A stretch of DNA of 64,000 nt from Bacillus sp. FJAT-27225 (GTDB taxonomy: Bacteria; Bacillota; Bacilli; Bacillales; Cytobacillaceae), in NCBI RefSeq assembly GCF_001685025.1, contig NZ_MAYU01000001.1, positions 875,971-939,970 on the forward strand. Direction: 5' to 3'. Numbering within the stretch: the first letter of the stretch is position 1; each line of letters begins with the position of its first letter. A program made the translations under genes and the position numbers. Below the pieces are notes generated by a model, which ran no database searches, was not told the DNA's origin, and saw nothing but the letters and a program-made list of their open reading frames with translations. Positions 49,335-57,722 of this stretch are shown here, piece after piece.

Positions 49335-49946
49335 TCAATGGACAGTAATCGTCCCTTCCAGTTTCTCATACGTCTTCTCCCCAATTCCGCTTACATCCTT
49401 TAAATCTTCCGGCTTCCTGAAAGGCCCATTCTTTTCACGATGTTCAATGATGGCAGCTGCCTTTGATGGCCCAATCCCCGGTATCTCCTGAAGTTCAACT
49501 TCGGTCGCTTTATTTATATTTATCTTACCATTGCCGGATGCACCGGCAACGCCTGTGGGAGGATTATCATCCGCTTCTCCTATTTCAGGGATCGAAACAA
49601 TTATTTCATCTGTAAGTTTCTGAGCGAAATTCACAGCCGACGTATCCGCTTTTTCAGTAAGACCGCCGGCTCGTTCAATAATATCAATAACCCGCTCATC
49701 ATCATTCGCATCATAAACACCCGGTTTTTTTACAGCACCCTTTACATCAACTACTATTACAGCCGGTGTATGTCCTGCATCTGCCCCTCCCTCAAATTCG
49801 GGATTAAGGTGAGCGTCTTCAGCGATAATCCCATCTGCAGCCTGCGAATCAAAAAATGAGTCTTGGTACAAAAAATAAAAGAATAGTGCTGCTCCTGCAA
49901 GGACTGCACCAATAACATATTTTTTCTCATTTAGCCACTCTTTCAT
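49335..49946 (-). CDS. comEA: Competence DNA receptor ComEA
   Basis: Membrane-anchored double-stranded DNA receptor. An N-terminal anchor (about 10-28) is followed by a linker. A SLBB-like domain covers about 62-120 (VVDVKGAVKKPGVYDANDDERV), and a helix-hairpin-helix DNA-binding pair is at the C-terminus (INKATEVELQEIPGIGPSKAAAII; LKDVSGIGEKTYEKL). It is 203 aa. First gene of comEA-EB-EC, divergent from comER, the conserved order. Confidence 0.95.
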   Translation of the reverse strand: MKEWLNEKKYVIGAVLAGAALFFYFLYQDSFFDSQAADGIIAEDAHLNPEFEGGADAGHTPAVIVVDVKGAVKKPGVYDANDDERVIDIIERAGGLTEKADTSAVNFAQKLTDEIIVSIPEIGEADDNPPTGVAGASGNGKININKATEVELQEIPGIGPSKAAAIIEHREKNGPFRKPEDLKDVSGIGEKTYEKLEGTITVH

Positions 49947-50027
49947 GAGAACACTTCCTTTAGGTATAATTCAGTTGTCCATTTCATATTGTGTTAGTGG
50001 TATTCGTTTGGCTATGGAGGGATGAAT

Positions 50028-50855
50028 ATGAGAATCGGCATAATCGGAATAGGGAACATGGGGAGAATTCTTGCAGAAGCCTTTATCGGCAGTGGTGTTG
50101 TTAAGGAGGAATCCCTAATTGCCTTCAATAGAACAAAATCAAAAGCATTGGCTCTGCAGAAGGAATTTCCAGGCATCCGGGTGTGTGAGTCAGCTGTTGA
50201 GGCAGCCTGCTTATCTGATATTGTGTTTATTTGTGTAAAACCTTTGGATATTGCAAACCTGCTTAAAGAAATCGCCTCCTATCTTTCAAAGGATAAATGC
50301 CTTGTTTCAATAACTAGCCCGATTTCAACCAACCAACTGGAAACCCTTGTTGGCTGCTCGGTCATAAGGGCAATTCCCAGCATAACAAACCGTGCATTTG
50401 CCGGTGTGTCGCTACTTACCTTTGGGACAAATTGCGACAACCAATGGAAATCAATTGTTGAGTCGATCATGCAAAAAATTTCATCTCCAATTAAGATTGA
50501 ACAGCCTTTGGTCAGGGTTGCATCGGACATCGTAAGCTGCGGGCCAGCCTTTTTCAGCTTCATTCTCCAGCAATTTATTTCTGCGGCAGTAAAGGAAACC
50601 GGTATCAGCAGTCAAATGGCCACCGACATGGCAAGTGGAATGATTGTCGGTATGGGTGAGCTATTAAGACAGGGGCATTACACCCTGCCGACATTGCAGG
50701 AAAAGGTTTGTGTAAAAGGCGGCATCACCGGTGAAGGAATAAAGGTTCTTGAGGGCGGGGAACTTGAGGAGTTATTCAGGGAATTATTCAGGACAACAAA
50801 CGCCAAATTTAATGAAGATCTTGAAAAGACAGTAAAACAATACACACCACATTAA
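50028..50855 (+). CDS. comER: ComER, ProC-like oxidoreductase family
   Basis: Member of the pyrroline-5-carboxylate reductase family, divergently transcribed from comEA. The NAD(P) motif GIIGIGNMGRILAEAF is at the N-terminus. FICVKPLD, the SPISTNQLETL segment and VRVASDIVSCGPAFFSFILQQFI follow. The family Gly-rich segment near the end reads GGITGEGIKVLE. The ATG at 50028 is chosen (GGAGG 6-7 nt upstream) over 50022. Its link to competence is positional; its role is not established. Confidence 0.9.
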   Translation: MRIGIIGIGNMGRILAEAFIGSGVVKEESLIAFNRTKSKALALQKEFPGIRVCESAVEAACLSDIVFICVKPLDIANLLKEIASYLSKDKCLVSITSPISTNQLETLVGCSVIRAIPSITNRAFAGVSLLTFGTNCDNQWKSIVESIMQKISSPIKIEQPLVRVASDIVSCGPAFFSFILQQFISAAVKETGISSQMATDMASGMIVGMGELLRQGHYTLPTLQEKVCVKGGITGEGIKVLEGGELEELFRELFRTTNAKFNEDLEKTVKQYTPH

Positions 50856-50892
50856 TGTTTCGACATAAAATGAGTTTATCCTTTTTCTCTCA

Positions 50893-50934
50893 GAAAAAAA
50901 ACAGCCATTTCTCATTTGAAATGGCTGTTTTTTA
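50893..50934. terminator. Terminator of comER
   Basis: AACAGCCATTT and AAATGGCTGTT form an 11-bp perfect stem with A-run and T-run flanks. Confidence 0.9.
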
Positions 50935-50985
50935 TCCCGCATTAAGGGTCAGTAAGCCTCTTGCAGAGTCAACTGTCCCTAAATG

Positions 50986-51030
50986 CCCGATTGGTTCAAC
51001 TAACCATCAGCAAAAATCGCTGATGGAAGT
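50986..51030. repeat. Dispersed hairpin element (family C), copy 1
   Basis: CCCGATTGGTTCAACTA, then a stem CCATCAGC/GCTGATGG, then GAAGTTTCACT. Copy 2 at 62371-62419 shares the flanks but has a different stem. It overlaps nothing but ends 6 bp before the yqeM stop codon. Confidence 0.65.
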
Positions 51031-51036
51031 TTCACT

Positions 51037-51792
51037 TTATTCCAGCGGTTTTTTTGCTATAAAGAATATACGTTCCGACTCGGAGGATGGGGGAGCGAAA
51101 TCAAAATCGGCTCCAATGTCAAGAACTTCAAAACCTGCCTCCTGAAGCCAGGCAGTATATGTCTCTACGGGAAAAGTCCTTTGTGCATGAACCTCATCAA
51201 ATCTGTCATATTTTCCGGATTTTTCGTCCAGAACAAAAAAACTGATTTCATGTTCAACACTGTATGGATGTTCACCTTCAAAACTATCCCAAATATAAGC
51301 TACCTCATCACCATTCAAAGAAAATGAGTGGTTCAAAAAACCCTGCACAACCTTATGGATCGAATGGACATCAAATACAAGCAATCCACCCGGGACAAGG
51401 TGGTCCAAGATGCGCCTAAAGGTGCTGGTTACATCCTCTTCTGAGCTAAGGTAATTTAATGAATCACAGAAAATGCCGCAAAGACCAAATTGGCCAGGCA
51501 CATCAAGCTCAGACATATCCTGCTCAAAAAATCGGATTCGCACTCTCTCTTCTTCAGCCTTTGAGCTGGCTACTGAAAGCATCTCGGGAGAAAGGTCCAC
51601 TCCTGTTACAGAAAATCCGTCCTTGGCAAAACGGATTGAAAGTTCTCCAGTCCCGCATCCAAGGTCAAGAAGGGTTCTTTCCTGTTTAGGACCGTAAAAC
51701 CCAATAGCTTTAATGGCAAACTCCGCCCATCTGGAATAAGGCGCATCTTCCATTAACGCATCATAATAATAGGCAAATCGTCCGTAACTCAT
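51037..51792 (-). CDS. yqeM: SAM-dependent methyltransferase YqeM
   Basis: Class I methyltransferase of 251 aa with unknown substrate. SAM-binding motif I is LLDLGCGTGELSIRFA (about 41-56). VTGVDLSPEMLSVA follows, and FEQDMSELDVPGQFGLC fits motifs II-III. A GGLLVFDVHS segment is typical of the SAM fold. It is the last gene of the yqeG-yqeM cluster and overlaps rsfS by 4 bp. Confidence 0.92.
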   Translation of the reverse strand: MSYGRFAYYYDALMEDAPYSRWAEFAIKAIGFYGPKQERTLLDLGCGTGELSIRFAKDGFSVTGVDLSPEMLSVASSKAEEERVRIRFFEQDMSELDVPGQFGLCGIFCDSLNYLSSEEDVTSTFRRILDHLVPGGLLVFDVHSIHKVVQGFLNHSFSLNGDEVAYIWDSFEGEHPYSVEHEISFFVLDEKSGKYDRFDEVHAQRTFPVETYTAWLQEAGFEVLDIGADFDFAPPSSESERIFFIAKKPLE

Positions 51793-52145
51793 GGATTCAG
51801 GACGCTTGATAAGTTTTCAAGCGGCGCGTCTCCCCACAGCCGTTCTAGATTGTAGTAGGACCGCTCGTCCCGATGGAATACATGGGCAACAACATCTCCC
51901 AAATCAATTAAGACCCATCTCGCTTCGTCATAGCCTTCCATCCTTCGAACACCATAGCCTTGTTCTTCAGCCTTTTCCCTGATTTCACTAGCGATTGCCT
52001 GCACTTGTTTATCAGAATTCCCATGGCAGATGATGAAATAGTCTGCGATTAAGGAAATACCCTTCATATTCAGCGCCATTATATCCTCGGCCCTTTTGTC
52101 ATCCGCGGCCTTCACCGCTACCTGTAAAAGTTCTGGCTTGCTCAT
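51789..52145 (-). CDS. rsfS: Ribosomal silencing factor RsfS
   Basis: Binds ribosomal protein uL14 and blocks subunit joining when nutrients are low. At 118 aa the length is normal. Family motifs: ALNMKGISLIADYFIICHGNSDKQVQAIA, RRMEGYDEARWVLIDLGDVVAHVFH (given here in overlapping parts of one conserved fold) and YNLERLWGDAP. It overlaps both yqeK upstream and yqeM downstream by 4 bp. Confidence 0.95.
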   Translation of the reverse strand: MSKPELLQVAVKAADDKRAEDIMALNMKGISLIADYFIICHGNSDKQVQAIASEIREKAEEQGYGVRRMEGYDEARWVLIDLGDVVAHVFHRDERSYYNLERLWGDAPLENLSSVLNP

Positions 52146-52714
52146 CCATCAATCCTCCTGTTTTTGATGAGGTCATTATATGTTAAAAATGTTTCGGGAT
52201 AAACTGTTTGGTTCCTGTTCATTAAAAAAATAATTGTATTCCGTACAGCTTGAATCAATGCTAAATCAAGATTTTCCTCTGCAATTATGCGTGTCTCTTC
52301 CACTCCGGGAAACTTCCTTCCAGGTTCAATGTAATCCGCCAAATAAATAATCTTCTCGAGCAGGCTCATTCCTGGTCTTCCAGACGTATGAAAGCGAATT
52401 GCAGCCAATATTTCCTCATCGTGTATCCCTGCTTCTTTTCTTGTCAGGTAGGCCCCGACAGGAGCATGCCACAATTCAGGATTATAATCGAGCAAATCTT
52501 GTGGAAATCCATTTTCAGCTATAATCTTTTCCATTTCATTCTTCGGGCGGAATTTTGCATAATCATGAAAAATTGCAGCCAACTCAGCTTTTTTTGTATC
52601 AGCATTGTATTTCTTGGCAAGCATAATGGCGGTTTCCATTACGCCGATTGTATGAATATAACGCTGTTCAGTCAAGTGGCCCTTGACGAACGCCAACGCT
52701 TGTTCACGGTCCAT
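52142..52714 (-). CDS. yqeK: HD-domain Ap4A hydrolase YqeK
   Basis: HD-superfamily hydrolase; YqeK proteins cleave diadenosine tetraphosphate symmetrically. Metal-site residues are visible in RYIHTIGVMETA, AAIFHDYAKFRP (HD), ELWHAPVGAYLTRK and IRFHTSGRPGMSLLEKIIYLADYIEPGR, quoted here as separate conserved parts. It is 190 aa. It overlaps nadD by 11 bp and rsfS by 4 bp. Confidence 0.93.
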   Translation of the reverse strand: MDREQALAFVKGHLTEQRYIHTIGVMETAIMLAKKYNADTKKAELAAIFHDYAKFRPKNEMEKIIAENGFPQDLLDYNPELWHAPVGAYLTRKEAGIHDEEILAAIRFHTSGRPGMSLLEKIIYLADYIEPGRKFPGVEETRIIAEENLDLALIQAVRNTIIFLMNRNQTVYPETFLTYNDLIKNRRIDG

Positions 52715-53273
52715 ATAATTGGTTCTCCCTAATATACCGAACCACTTCTTCCGGTACTAAATAGTTTACGGTTTCTCCTTTTCGCAGCCTGCTTCTGACC
52801 ATGCTTGAGGAAATGTTGATTTCGGGAACATCAACAGACATGATTTCATATTCGGTTTCCATGCTGTAACCCGGCCTTTCCACGCCGATAAAGGTAACCT
52901 TTTTAAGCAACTCATCGATTCTGTGCCATTTAGGCAAGTACTCAACCATGTCGGCACCAATGATAAAATAAAATTGGTCTTTTGGATATTCTTTTTTTAT
53001 GATATCCATTGTATCGGCAGTGTATGAAGGACCGGGTCGCTCAAGCTCAATGGACTGAATCTTAAATAGTCTATTCCCTTTTGTGGCCAGTTGAAGCATT
53101 GCAAGCCGGTCCCTATCCTCCGCGCCTGCCGACTTTTCCTTATGGGGCGGCTCCTGGTTCGGCATAAACCAAACTTCATCAAGCCCGGCAGCCATACCCA
53201 CTTCGTTCGCAATAATCAAGTGGCCAATATGCGGGGGATTAAATGTCCCACCCAATATGCCGATCTTTTTCAT
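52704..53273 (-). CDS. nadD: Nicotinate-nucleotide adenylyltransferase NadD
   Basis: NAD biosynthesis enzyme joining nicotinate mononucleotide and ATP. Nucleotidyltransferase signatures: GILGGTFNPPHIGHLIIANE at the N-terminus (HxGH), PPHKEK, FIIGADMVEYLPKW and the C-terminal ISSSMVRSRL. At 189 aa the length is normal. It lies between yqeI (24 bp) and yqeK (overlapping). Confidence 0.97.
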   Translation of the reverse strand: MKKIGILGGTFNPPHIGHLIIANEVGMAAGLDEVWFMPNQEPPHKEKSAGAEDRDRLAMLQLATKGNRLFKIQSIELERPGPSYTADTMDIIKKEYPKDQFYFIIGADMVEYLPKWHRIDELLKKVTFIGVERPGYSMETEYEIMSVDVPEINISSSMVRSRLRKGETVNYLVPEEVVRYIRENQLYGP

Positions 53274-53297
53274 TGGCCCTCCTCCTTATTATGCACG

Positions 53298-53588
53298 TTA
53301 TGGAAGCTGGATTTGCTTGTTTTCAGCTGATTCTTTATAAAGGACAATCGTATTCCCGATAATCTGGACGAGCTCCCCGCCAGTTCCTTTTACTAGTTGT
53401 GCGGCAACGCTCTCCTTGTCTTCCTCACAATTTTGAAGCACACTTACCTTCAGTAACTCTCTTGCCTCGAGCGCGTCGGCAATTTGGGTTACCATATTTT
53501 CATTTACCCCGCCTTTGCCCACCTGAAAAATTGGATTCAGATGGTGCGCCTTCGAGCGGAGGAAGCGTTTTTGTTTACCAGTCAGCAT
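53298..53588 (-). CDS. yqeI: CRM-domain RNA-binding protein YqeI (YhbY family)
   Basis: YhbY/CRM-domain protein of 96 aa associated with the large ribosomal subunit. It has LTGKQKRFLRSKAHHLNPIF, VGKGGVNENMVTQI and the C-terminal GGELVQIIGNTIVLYKES, which forms the GxxG-containing RNA-binding surface. It overlaps the aroE end by 14 bp. Confidence 0.94.
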   Translation of the reverse strand: MLTGKQKRFLRSKAHHLNPIFQVGKGGVNENMVTQIADALEARELLKVSVLQNCEEDKESVAAQLVKGTGGELVQIIGNTIVLYKESAENKQIQLP

Positions 53589-54420
53589 TTCTTTTACCTC
53601 CCAGCTGGTTTACCAGCAAGTTTCTCATTCTTTCGGTATCCGGGCGAATCCCGGTCCATATATCAAATGCAAGGGCACCTTGATGGATGAACATCCCTAA
53701 TCCATTGATTGTTAATGCCCCGCTTTTCCTTGCTGTTTCAAGGAACCTCGTCTCCATTGGATTGTAGATAATGTCTGCCACAACCAGCGGAGTTTTTAGA
53801 TTTTCCAAATGTAAAGGCATTTCCTTATCTTTTGGAAACATGCCTGAAGGCGTCGTCTGAATGACAACGCCGTATTTATTGATTTCCCGCTCAGCCTCTC
53901 GCAATGTAAGTGGTGAAGACGGTACATGTGCAGCAATTTCCTCTGCAAGCCTAGTTGCATTTTCCGTACTCCGATTGCAAAAATCAATTCGCTTCGGTTT
54001 GGTTTGTGCAATCGCAAAACTGATTGCCCTCGCAGCCCCGCCGGCACCAATCACAAGAACATCTGCTCCCTTTGTTGAAAAACCTTCGTCCTCAAGGCTC
54101 TTTAGAAAACCAGTACCGTCCGTATTATATCCAGTTAGCTTTCCACCTTCATTAATGACAGTATTAACAGCACCAATTTCTTTGGCCAGTGGATCAATAT
54201 AATCCAGTAGCGGAATAATTTCAGACTTAAAAGGCACAGTCACATTAAAGCCGGCTATTCCAAGAGCCCTTATCCCATCCACCGCTTTGGCAAGCTCGCC
54301 TTTTTCGATAAGAAATGGCTGGTAATAAGCTTCAATCCCGTAATAGCCAAATAAATCATTGTGCATGATCGGTGATTTTGACTGCGCAATCGGATTTCCA
54401 ATAACTCCATACAGCTTCAA
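53575..54420 (-). CDS. aroE: Shikimate dehydrogenase
   Basis: NADP-dependent shikimate dehydrogenase of aromatic amino acid synthesis. The N-terminal substrate domain has YGVIGNPIAQSKSPIMHN and FNVTVPFKSEI (catalytic Lys). NTDGTGFL and the nucleotide site VLVIGAGGAARAI follow, and a C-terminal GALAFDIWTG is present. The TTG at 54420 is chosen, 6 nt after GGGGGA, giving MKLYGVIGNP; the longer frame from an upstream ATG adds 13 unconserved residues. 281 aa. Confidence 0.95.
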   Translation of the reverse strand: MKLYGVIGNPIAQSKSPIMHNDLFGYYGIEAYYQPFLIEKGELAKAVDGIRALGIAGFNVTVPFKSEIIPLLDYIDPLAKEIGAVNTVINEGGKLTGYNTDGTGFLKSLEDEGFSTKGADVLVIGAGGAARAISFAIAQTKPKRIDFCNRSTENATRLAEEIAAHVPSSPLTLREAEREINKYGVVIQTTPSGMFPKDKEMPLHLENLKTPLVVADIIYNPMETRFLETARKSGALTINGLGMFIHQGALAFDIWTGIRPDTERMRNLLVNQLGGKRNADW

Positions 54421-54482
54421 ATCGATTCCCCCAAAAGCAACATTCTTTCTGTCTTGCATGAATAGCCAAAAAGTACAGCGTT

Positions 54483-55589
54483 CTAAATAAGTGATTTTCT
54501 AAGCAGTGTCTGAACACCCTTTGGAACATGCGCAACAACTTTTGCTCCTGGCTCATTGATTGTTACCCAGCCAAGACCTGAAAAAACTATATCCGTTTTC
54601 CCATCTTTAATGGTGTATTCCTGTTTTCCTAGTTCAGGGAGCAAGTCCACTTCACTCGAGTCAGGAGGTGTAAGTAATCCTCCAAGATGTTTCTCGTATA
54701 AATCATCCGCGTTTTCAGTCTTCGTACGGTGTATTTCCAGTTCATTGGAAAAGTGGCAAACAAGTCCCCTTCTTCCGCCACTAACATAATCGAGCCGCCC
54801 CAATCCCCCGAAATAAAGGGTTTGGCCTTCGTTCAGCTGGAAAACCCGAGGCTTTATTTCCTTCTTTGGAGTGATTGTTTTCAAACCCTTTTTTCCAACA
54901 TAATGAGCCATCTGATGATGATTAATTATGCCTGGAGTGTCAACGAGCGCCTTGCCATCATCAAGGGGAATCTTAATAATGTCAAGCGTTGTCCCTGGAA
55001 AATGAGAAGTTGTGATAACATCCTGGCCGCCGGCTACTTCTTTAATAATCCTGTTAATAAACGTGGATTTTCCCACGTTCGTACAACCGACAACATATAC
55101 GTCCTTCCCCCGCCGGTAAGCATCAATTGCTTCAGCAGCTTCCCTAATGGAATTACCCTTTGCCGCGGAAATCAAGAATATATCCTCTGGATGGAGCCCG
55201 AGTTCTTTCGATTGCTGTTTCATCCAATTGATTAGCTTATTGTGTTTGACTGATTTTGGGAGAAGGTCCGCTTTGTTTCCAATCAGCAGAATTTTATTTT
55301 TCCCTGCAAACCGGTGCATCCCGGGAATCCAGCTGCCATTAAAGTCGAAAATATCAACGATTTTAACGATCAATGCATCTGTTTCACCAATCCGGTTTAA
55401 TATTTTGAGGAAATCATCATCTGTCAGGCTGACATCCTGGACTTCATTATAATGCTTTAGCCGGAAGCAGCGCTGGCATATGATTTGTTCTTTTTCTAAC
55501 GATGATTGCGGAGCATATCCAAGTTCTCCAGGTTCTACCGTCTGGATCCCGACACCGCATCCCATACAAATGTAGCGATCATCACTCAC
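54483..55589 (-). CDS. yqeH: Circularly permuted GTPase YqeH
   Basis: GTPase for 30S ribosome assembly with permuted G-motifs. The N-terminal zinc finger (CMGCGVGIQ and CQRCFRLKHYN) is followed by G4 GNKADLLP, G5 SAAKG, G1 GCTNVGKSTFIN and G3 DTPG. A C-terminal RNA-binding region comes last. The GTG at 55589 is chosen because GGGAGG lies 7 nt upstream, and it overlaps the yqeG stop by 4 bp (GTGA). 368 aa, normal. Confidence 0.96.
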   Translation of the reverse strand: MSDDRYICMGCGVGIQTVEPGELGYAPQSSLEKEQIICQRCFRLKHYNEVQDVSLTDDDFLKILNRIGETDALIVKIVDIFDFNGSWIPGMHRFAGKNKILLIGNKADLLPKSVKHNKLINWMKQQSKELGLHPEDIFLISAAKGNSIREAAEAIDAYRRGKDVYVVGCTNVGKSTFINRIIKEVAGGQDVITTSHFPGTTLDIIKIPLDDGKALVDTPGIINHHQMAHYVGKKGLKTITPKKEIKPRVFQLNEGQTLYFGGLGRLDYVSGGRRGLVCHFSNELEIHRTKTENADDLYEKHLGGLLTPPDSSEVDLLPELGKQEYTIKDGKTDIVFSGLGWVTINEPGAKVVAHVPKGVQTLLRKSLI

Positions 55590-56107
55590 TTTGAATCCTC
55601 CCAATTGATCATTCCTCTTTTTCGAAAGAAGCTCAAAATCCTTCGTTCAACTTTACGGTTAAATCTTGTTACTAATCCATCAGTAGAAGCAACTGGGACA
55701 ACAAGGATTGTATGGAATCCGCCGCGATTTCCGCCGAAGACATCAGTCAGAAGCTGGTCTCCAATTACCACTGCTTCCTCCCGTTTAATTCCCATCCGTG
55801 CCAATGCTTTTTTAAAAGCTCGTGTCATCGGCTTCCTTGCCTGAAAAATGAATGGAATACCTAACGGGTCGGAAAATGCCCTTACCCTTTGCTCATTATT
55901 ATTGGATACAATCGTTACCAATATTTCGTTCTTTCTCATTTCATCGAACCATTCTATAAGCTTTGGAGTCGCGTAGGGGCGATCCCACTCAACAAGTGTA
56001 TTATCGAGGTCAGTAATGATTCCCTTAATACCCTTTTCTTTAAGCTGCTCAGGAGTAATAGCGAATATATTCTTCACATGTTCATCCGGAAGAAAATGCT
56101 TTAACAT
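55586..56107 (-). CDS. yqeG: HAD-family phosphatase YqeG
   Basis: HAD-superfamily III-A phosphatase of 173 aa. Motif I is IITDLDNTLVEWD (about 34-46), motif II VTIVSNN, and motif III with GDQLLTDVFGGNRGG. Substrate unknown; some relatives act on phosphatidylglycerophosphate. It is the first gene of the yqeG-yqeH-aroE-yqeI-nadD-yqeK-rsfS-yqeM cluster and is divergent from sda. Confidence 0.93.
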   Translation of the reverse strand: MLKHFLPDEHVKNIFAITPEQLKEKGIKGIITDLDNTLVEWDRPYATPKLIEWFDEMRKNEILVTIVSNNNEQRVRAFSDPLGIPFIFQARKPMTRAFKKALARMGIKREEAVVIGDQLLTDVFGGNRGGFHTILVVPVASTDGLVTRFNRKVERRILSFFRKRGMINWEDSK

Positions 56108-56319
56108 GATTACACCTCATTTACTTCAAATCATCTTGATTGGCAATGTTTTCATCATAACGAATTTTGCCTCAGGTTTCAAAGGAATTTACTATCGTGT
56201 TCATCATTTACTGCAGATATTGACAGATTCGAAAGAAAATCGTTTAAAGTTGCCATTAATCAGCTGAAAAAGGGATATCATTAATAAAAGTTTTCGACAA
56301 AATTCAACATTCACTAGCT

Positions 56320-56418
56320 TGTGAATAAAATTATTAACATTATACCGCTTGTCATTATCACTTTTTTCCCATTTATAAACAATTTAATCACAGGTTATCC
56401 ACTGGTGTTTGTGGATAA
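56320..56418. promoter_or_regulatory. DnaA-box cluster between yqeG and sda
   Basis: TGTGGATAA (56410-56418) is a perfect DnaA box in reverse. TTATCCACT (56395-56403) and TGTGAATAA (56320-56328) each have one mismatch. TTATTAACA (56331-56339) and TTATAAACA (about 56373) have two. DnaA control of sda and a DnaA-box cluster at yqeG/sda are known in B. subtilis, which supports function. Confidence 0.75.
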
Positions 56419-56427
56419 TAAGAACGA

Positions 56428-56456
56428 TTGTTCTCACAACACTTTTTTGGTAGATT
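56428..56456 (+). promoter_or_regulatory. Candidate sda promoter
   Basis: TTGTTC and TAGATT are separated by 17 bp, immediately downstream of the DnaA boxes and about 80 bp before the sda start. Confidence 0.5.
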
Positions 56457-56539
56457 AGTGGTACAAACATCTTGAACTTACAAGTATATGCTTTTTTCAC
56501 ATAAAACTTGCCTATAAATTTGAGGGGGGAGTGTTACAT

Positions 56540-56680
56540 ATGCGGAAATTGTCTGATGAGCTGCTTATTGAATCGTATTACAAGGCAATGGAGCTTAATT
56601 TGAGCCCGGATTTTATTCGTTTAATAGAAAAGGAAATACATCGCCGTTCTTTATCACGCCGTATCCGAGTGTCTTCTTGA
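56540..56680 (+). CDS. sda: Sporulation checkpoint inhibitor Sda
   Basis: A 46-aa antikinase that blocks KinA autophosphorylation when replication is disturbed. The sequence begins [20 protein letters not shown] and forms the helical hairpin expected (about 3-14 and 22-38). The length equals that of the short B. subtilis form as I recall. A GAGGGGGGA box precedes the ATG. It sits downstream of a DnaA-box cluster, so transcription probably follows replication initiation. Confidence 0.95.
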   Translation: MRKLSDELLIESYYKAMELNLSPDFIRLIEKEIHRRSLSRRIRVSS

Positions 56681-56684
56681 ATTT

Positions 56685-56704
56685 GCCCTGAGGGGCTTTT
56701 TTTA
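56685..56704 (+). terminator. Terminator of sda
   Basis: GCCC and GGGC pair around a short loop (TGAG), followed by seven T residues, just after the sda stop. Confidence 0.75.
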
Positions 56705-56717
56705 TTATTGTAAAAAT

Positions 56718-56755
56718 AGAAAGGCGGCTCCATTATTGAATGGGCCGCCTTTCTT
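56718..56755. terminator. Terminator of psd
   Basis: AAAGGCGGCTCCATT and AATGGGCCGCCTTT pair with one mismatch around a short loop. It directly abuts the psd stop codon; the T-run follows on the minus strand. Confidence 0.8.
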
Positions 56756-57541
56756 CTATTCGTTTTTGAAAAGGCCAACCCTTTCCCCAACTTTAATATG
56801 ATGAGGGACATGAAGAGTATCTGACGGCTCAAAACAACCTTTTTCAAAAAGAAGGACTATTGTAGATCCAAAGCTAAAGTAGGCAATTTCCTCACCTTTT
56901 TGAAGATGTGAGCCAGTGTGGGTTGTTTCAATTGAATTTACGAACATCGCGCCAACCTTTACAATGGCAACCATCCCGGAATCCGTCTTGACCTCGGAAA
57001 TCATCCGATAATTTTTTGATAAGGTGCTAACACCATATTTTAGACCCCATTTGTTAACTGGGTAAGATTTTGTACCCAAAGCCCATTGCCTCTTTACCTC
57101 CCCTGTCACAGGGCTATGAATCCGGTGGTAATGGCTTGGGCTTAAATAAAAAATCATATATACACCGTTCAAGTACTTTTCAACGGTTTCCCTGTCTCCG
57201 AGCATCTCTTCAACAGAATATACTTTCCCCTTTACTTCCATTTCACTCGACTCTTTGATGATGCCAATATCTTCGATAACTGCATCAACCGGGCTGACAA
57301 CAGAGTCATCCGCCAAATCGATTGGCCGGGAATCCGGCTTGAGTTTCCGGACGAAAAGTTCATGTAAGGTAGGGAAATCCTTAAGCTCGGTTTCCATTTC
57401 CTCTGTGTTAAGCCGATAAGCTTTTGCGAAGCGGGACACCACATGCTTGCTGTACCTGGACCTTGCAAACTTTTTTAAAAGCTGGGATGACCACTTCCCA
57501 TTTGTCAATTCAATCATAAGCCTATAGATGGGCTGAAACAA
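56756..57541 (-). CDS. psd: Phosphatidylserine decarboxylase proenzyme
   Basis: Makes phosphatidylethanolamine from phosphatidylserine and cleaves itself to form a pyruvoyl group. The self-cleavage site is in YFSFGSTIVLLFEKG (the Gly-Ser bond at about 226-227). VVSPVDAVIEDIG, LSPSHYHRIHSP (active-site His) and VGAMFVNSIETTH are conserved. It is 261 aa. The TTG at 57541 is chosen, 8 nt after GGAGG, giving MFQPIYRLMIELTN. It is divergent from pssA, whose product is its substrate source. Confidence 0.93.
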   Translation of the reverse strand: MFQPIYRLMIELTNGKWSSQLLKKFARSRYSKHVVSRFAKAYRLNTEEMETELKDFPTLHELFVRKLKPDSRPIDLADDSVVSPVDAVIEDIGIIKESSEMEVKGKVYSVEEMLGDRETVEKYLNGVYMIFYLSPSHYHRIHSPVTGEVKRQWALGTKSYPVNKWGLKYGVSTLSKNYRMISEVKTDSGMVAIVKVGAMFVNSIETTHTGSHLQKGEEIAYFSFGSTIVLLFEKGCFEPSDTLHVPHHIKVGERVGLFKNE

Positions 57542-57722
57542 TGTAGTAACCTCCAAAAAGTGTAAATATACTCTTTACGAATCGTCATAAAATGCTTAAA
57601 ATTAAATAAGATAGGATATGAACCGTTTCTCAAGATTAGCCAGACAAGAACCCGGGGCCCTTGCCTTTGTTTCTTTCATACCGGACTGCGATGCCCAGCC
57701 GGAAAGTAAAAGGAGTGAGGAA

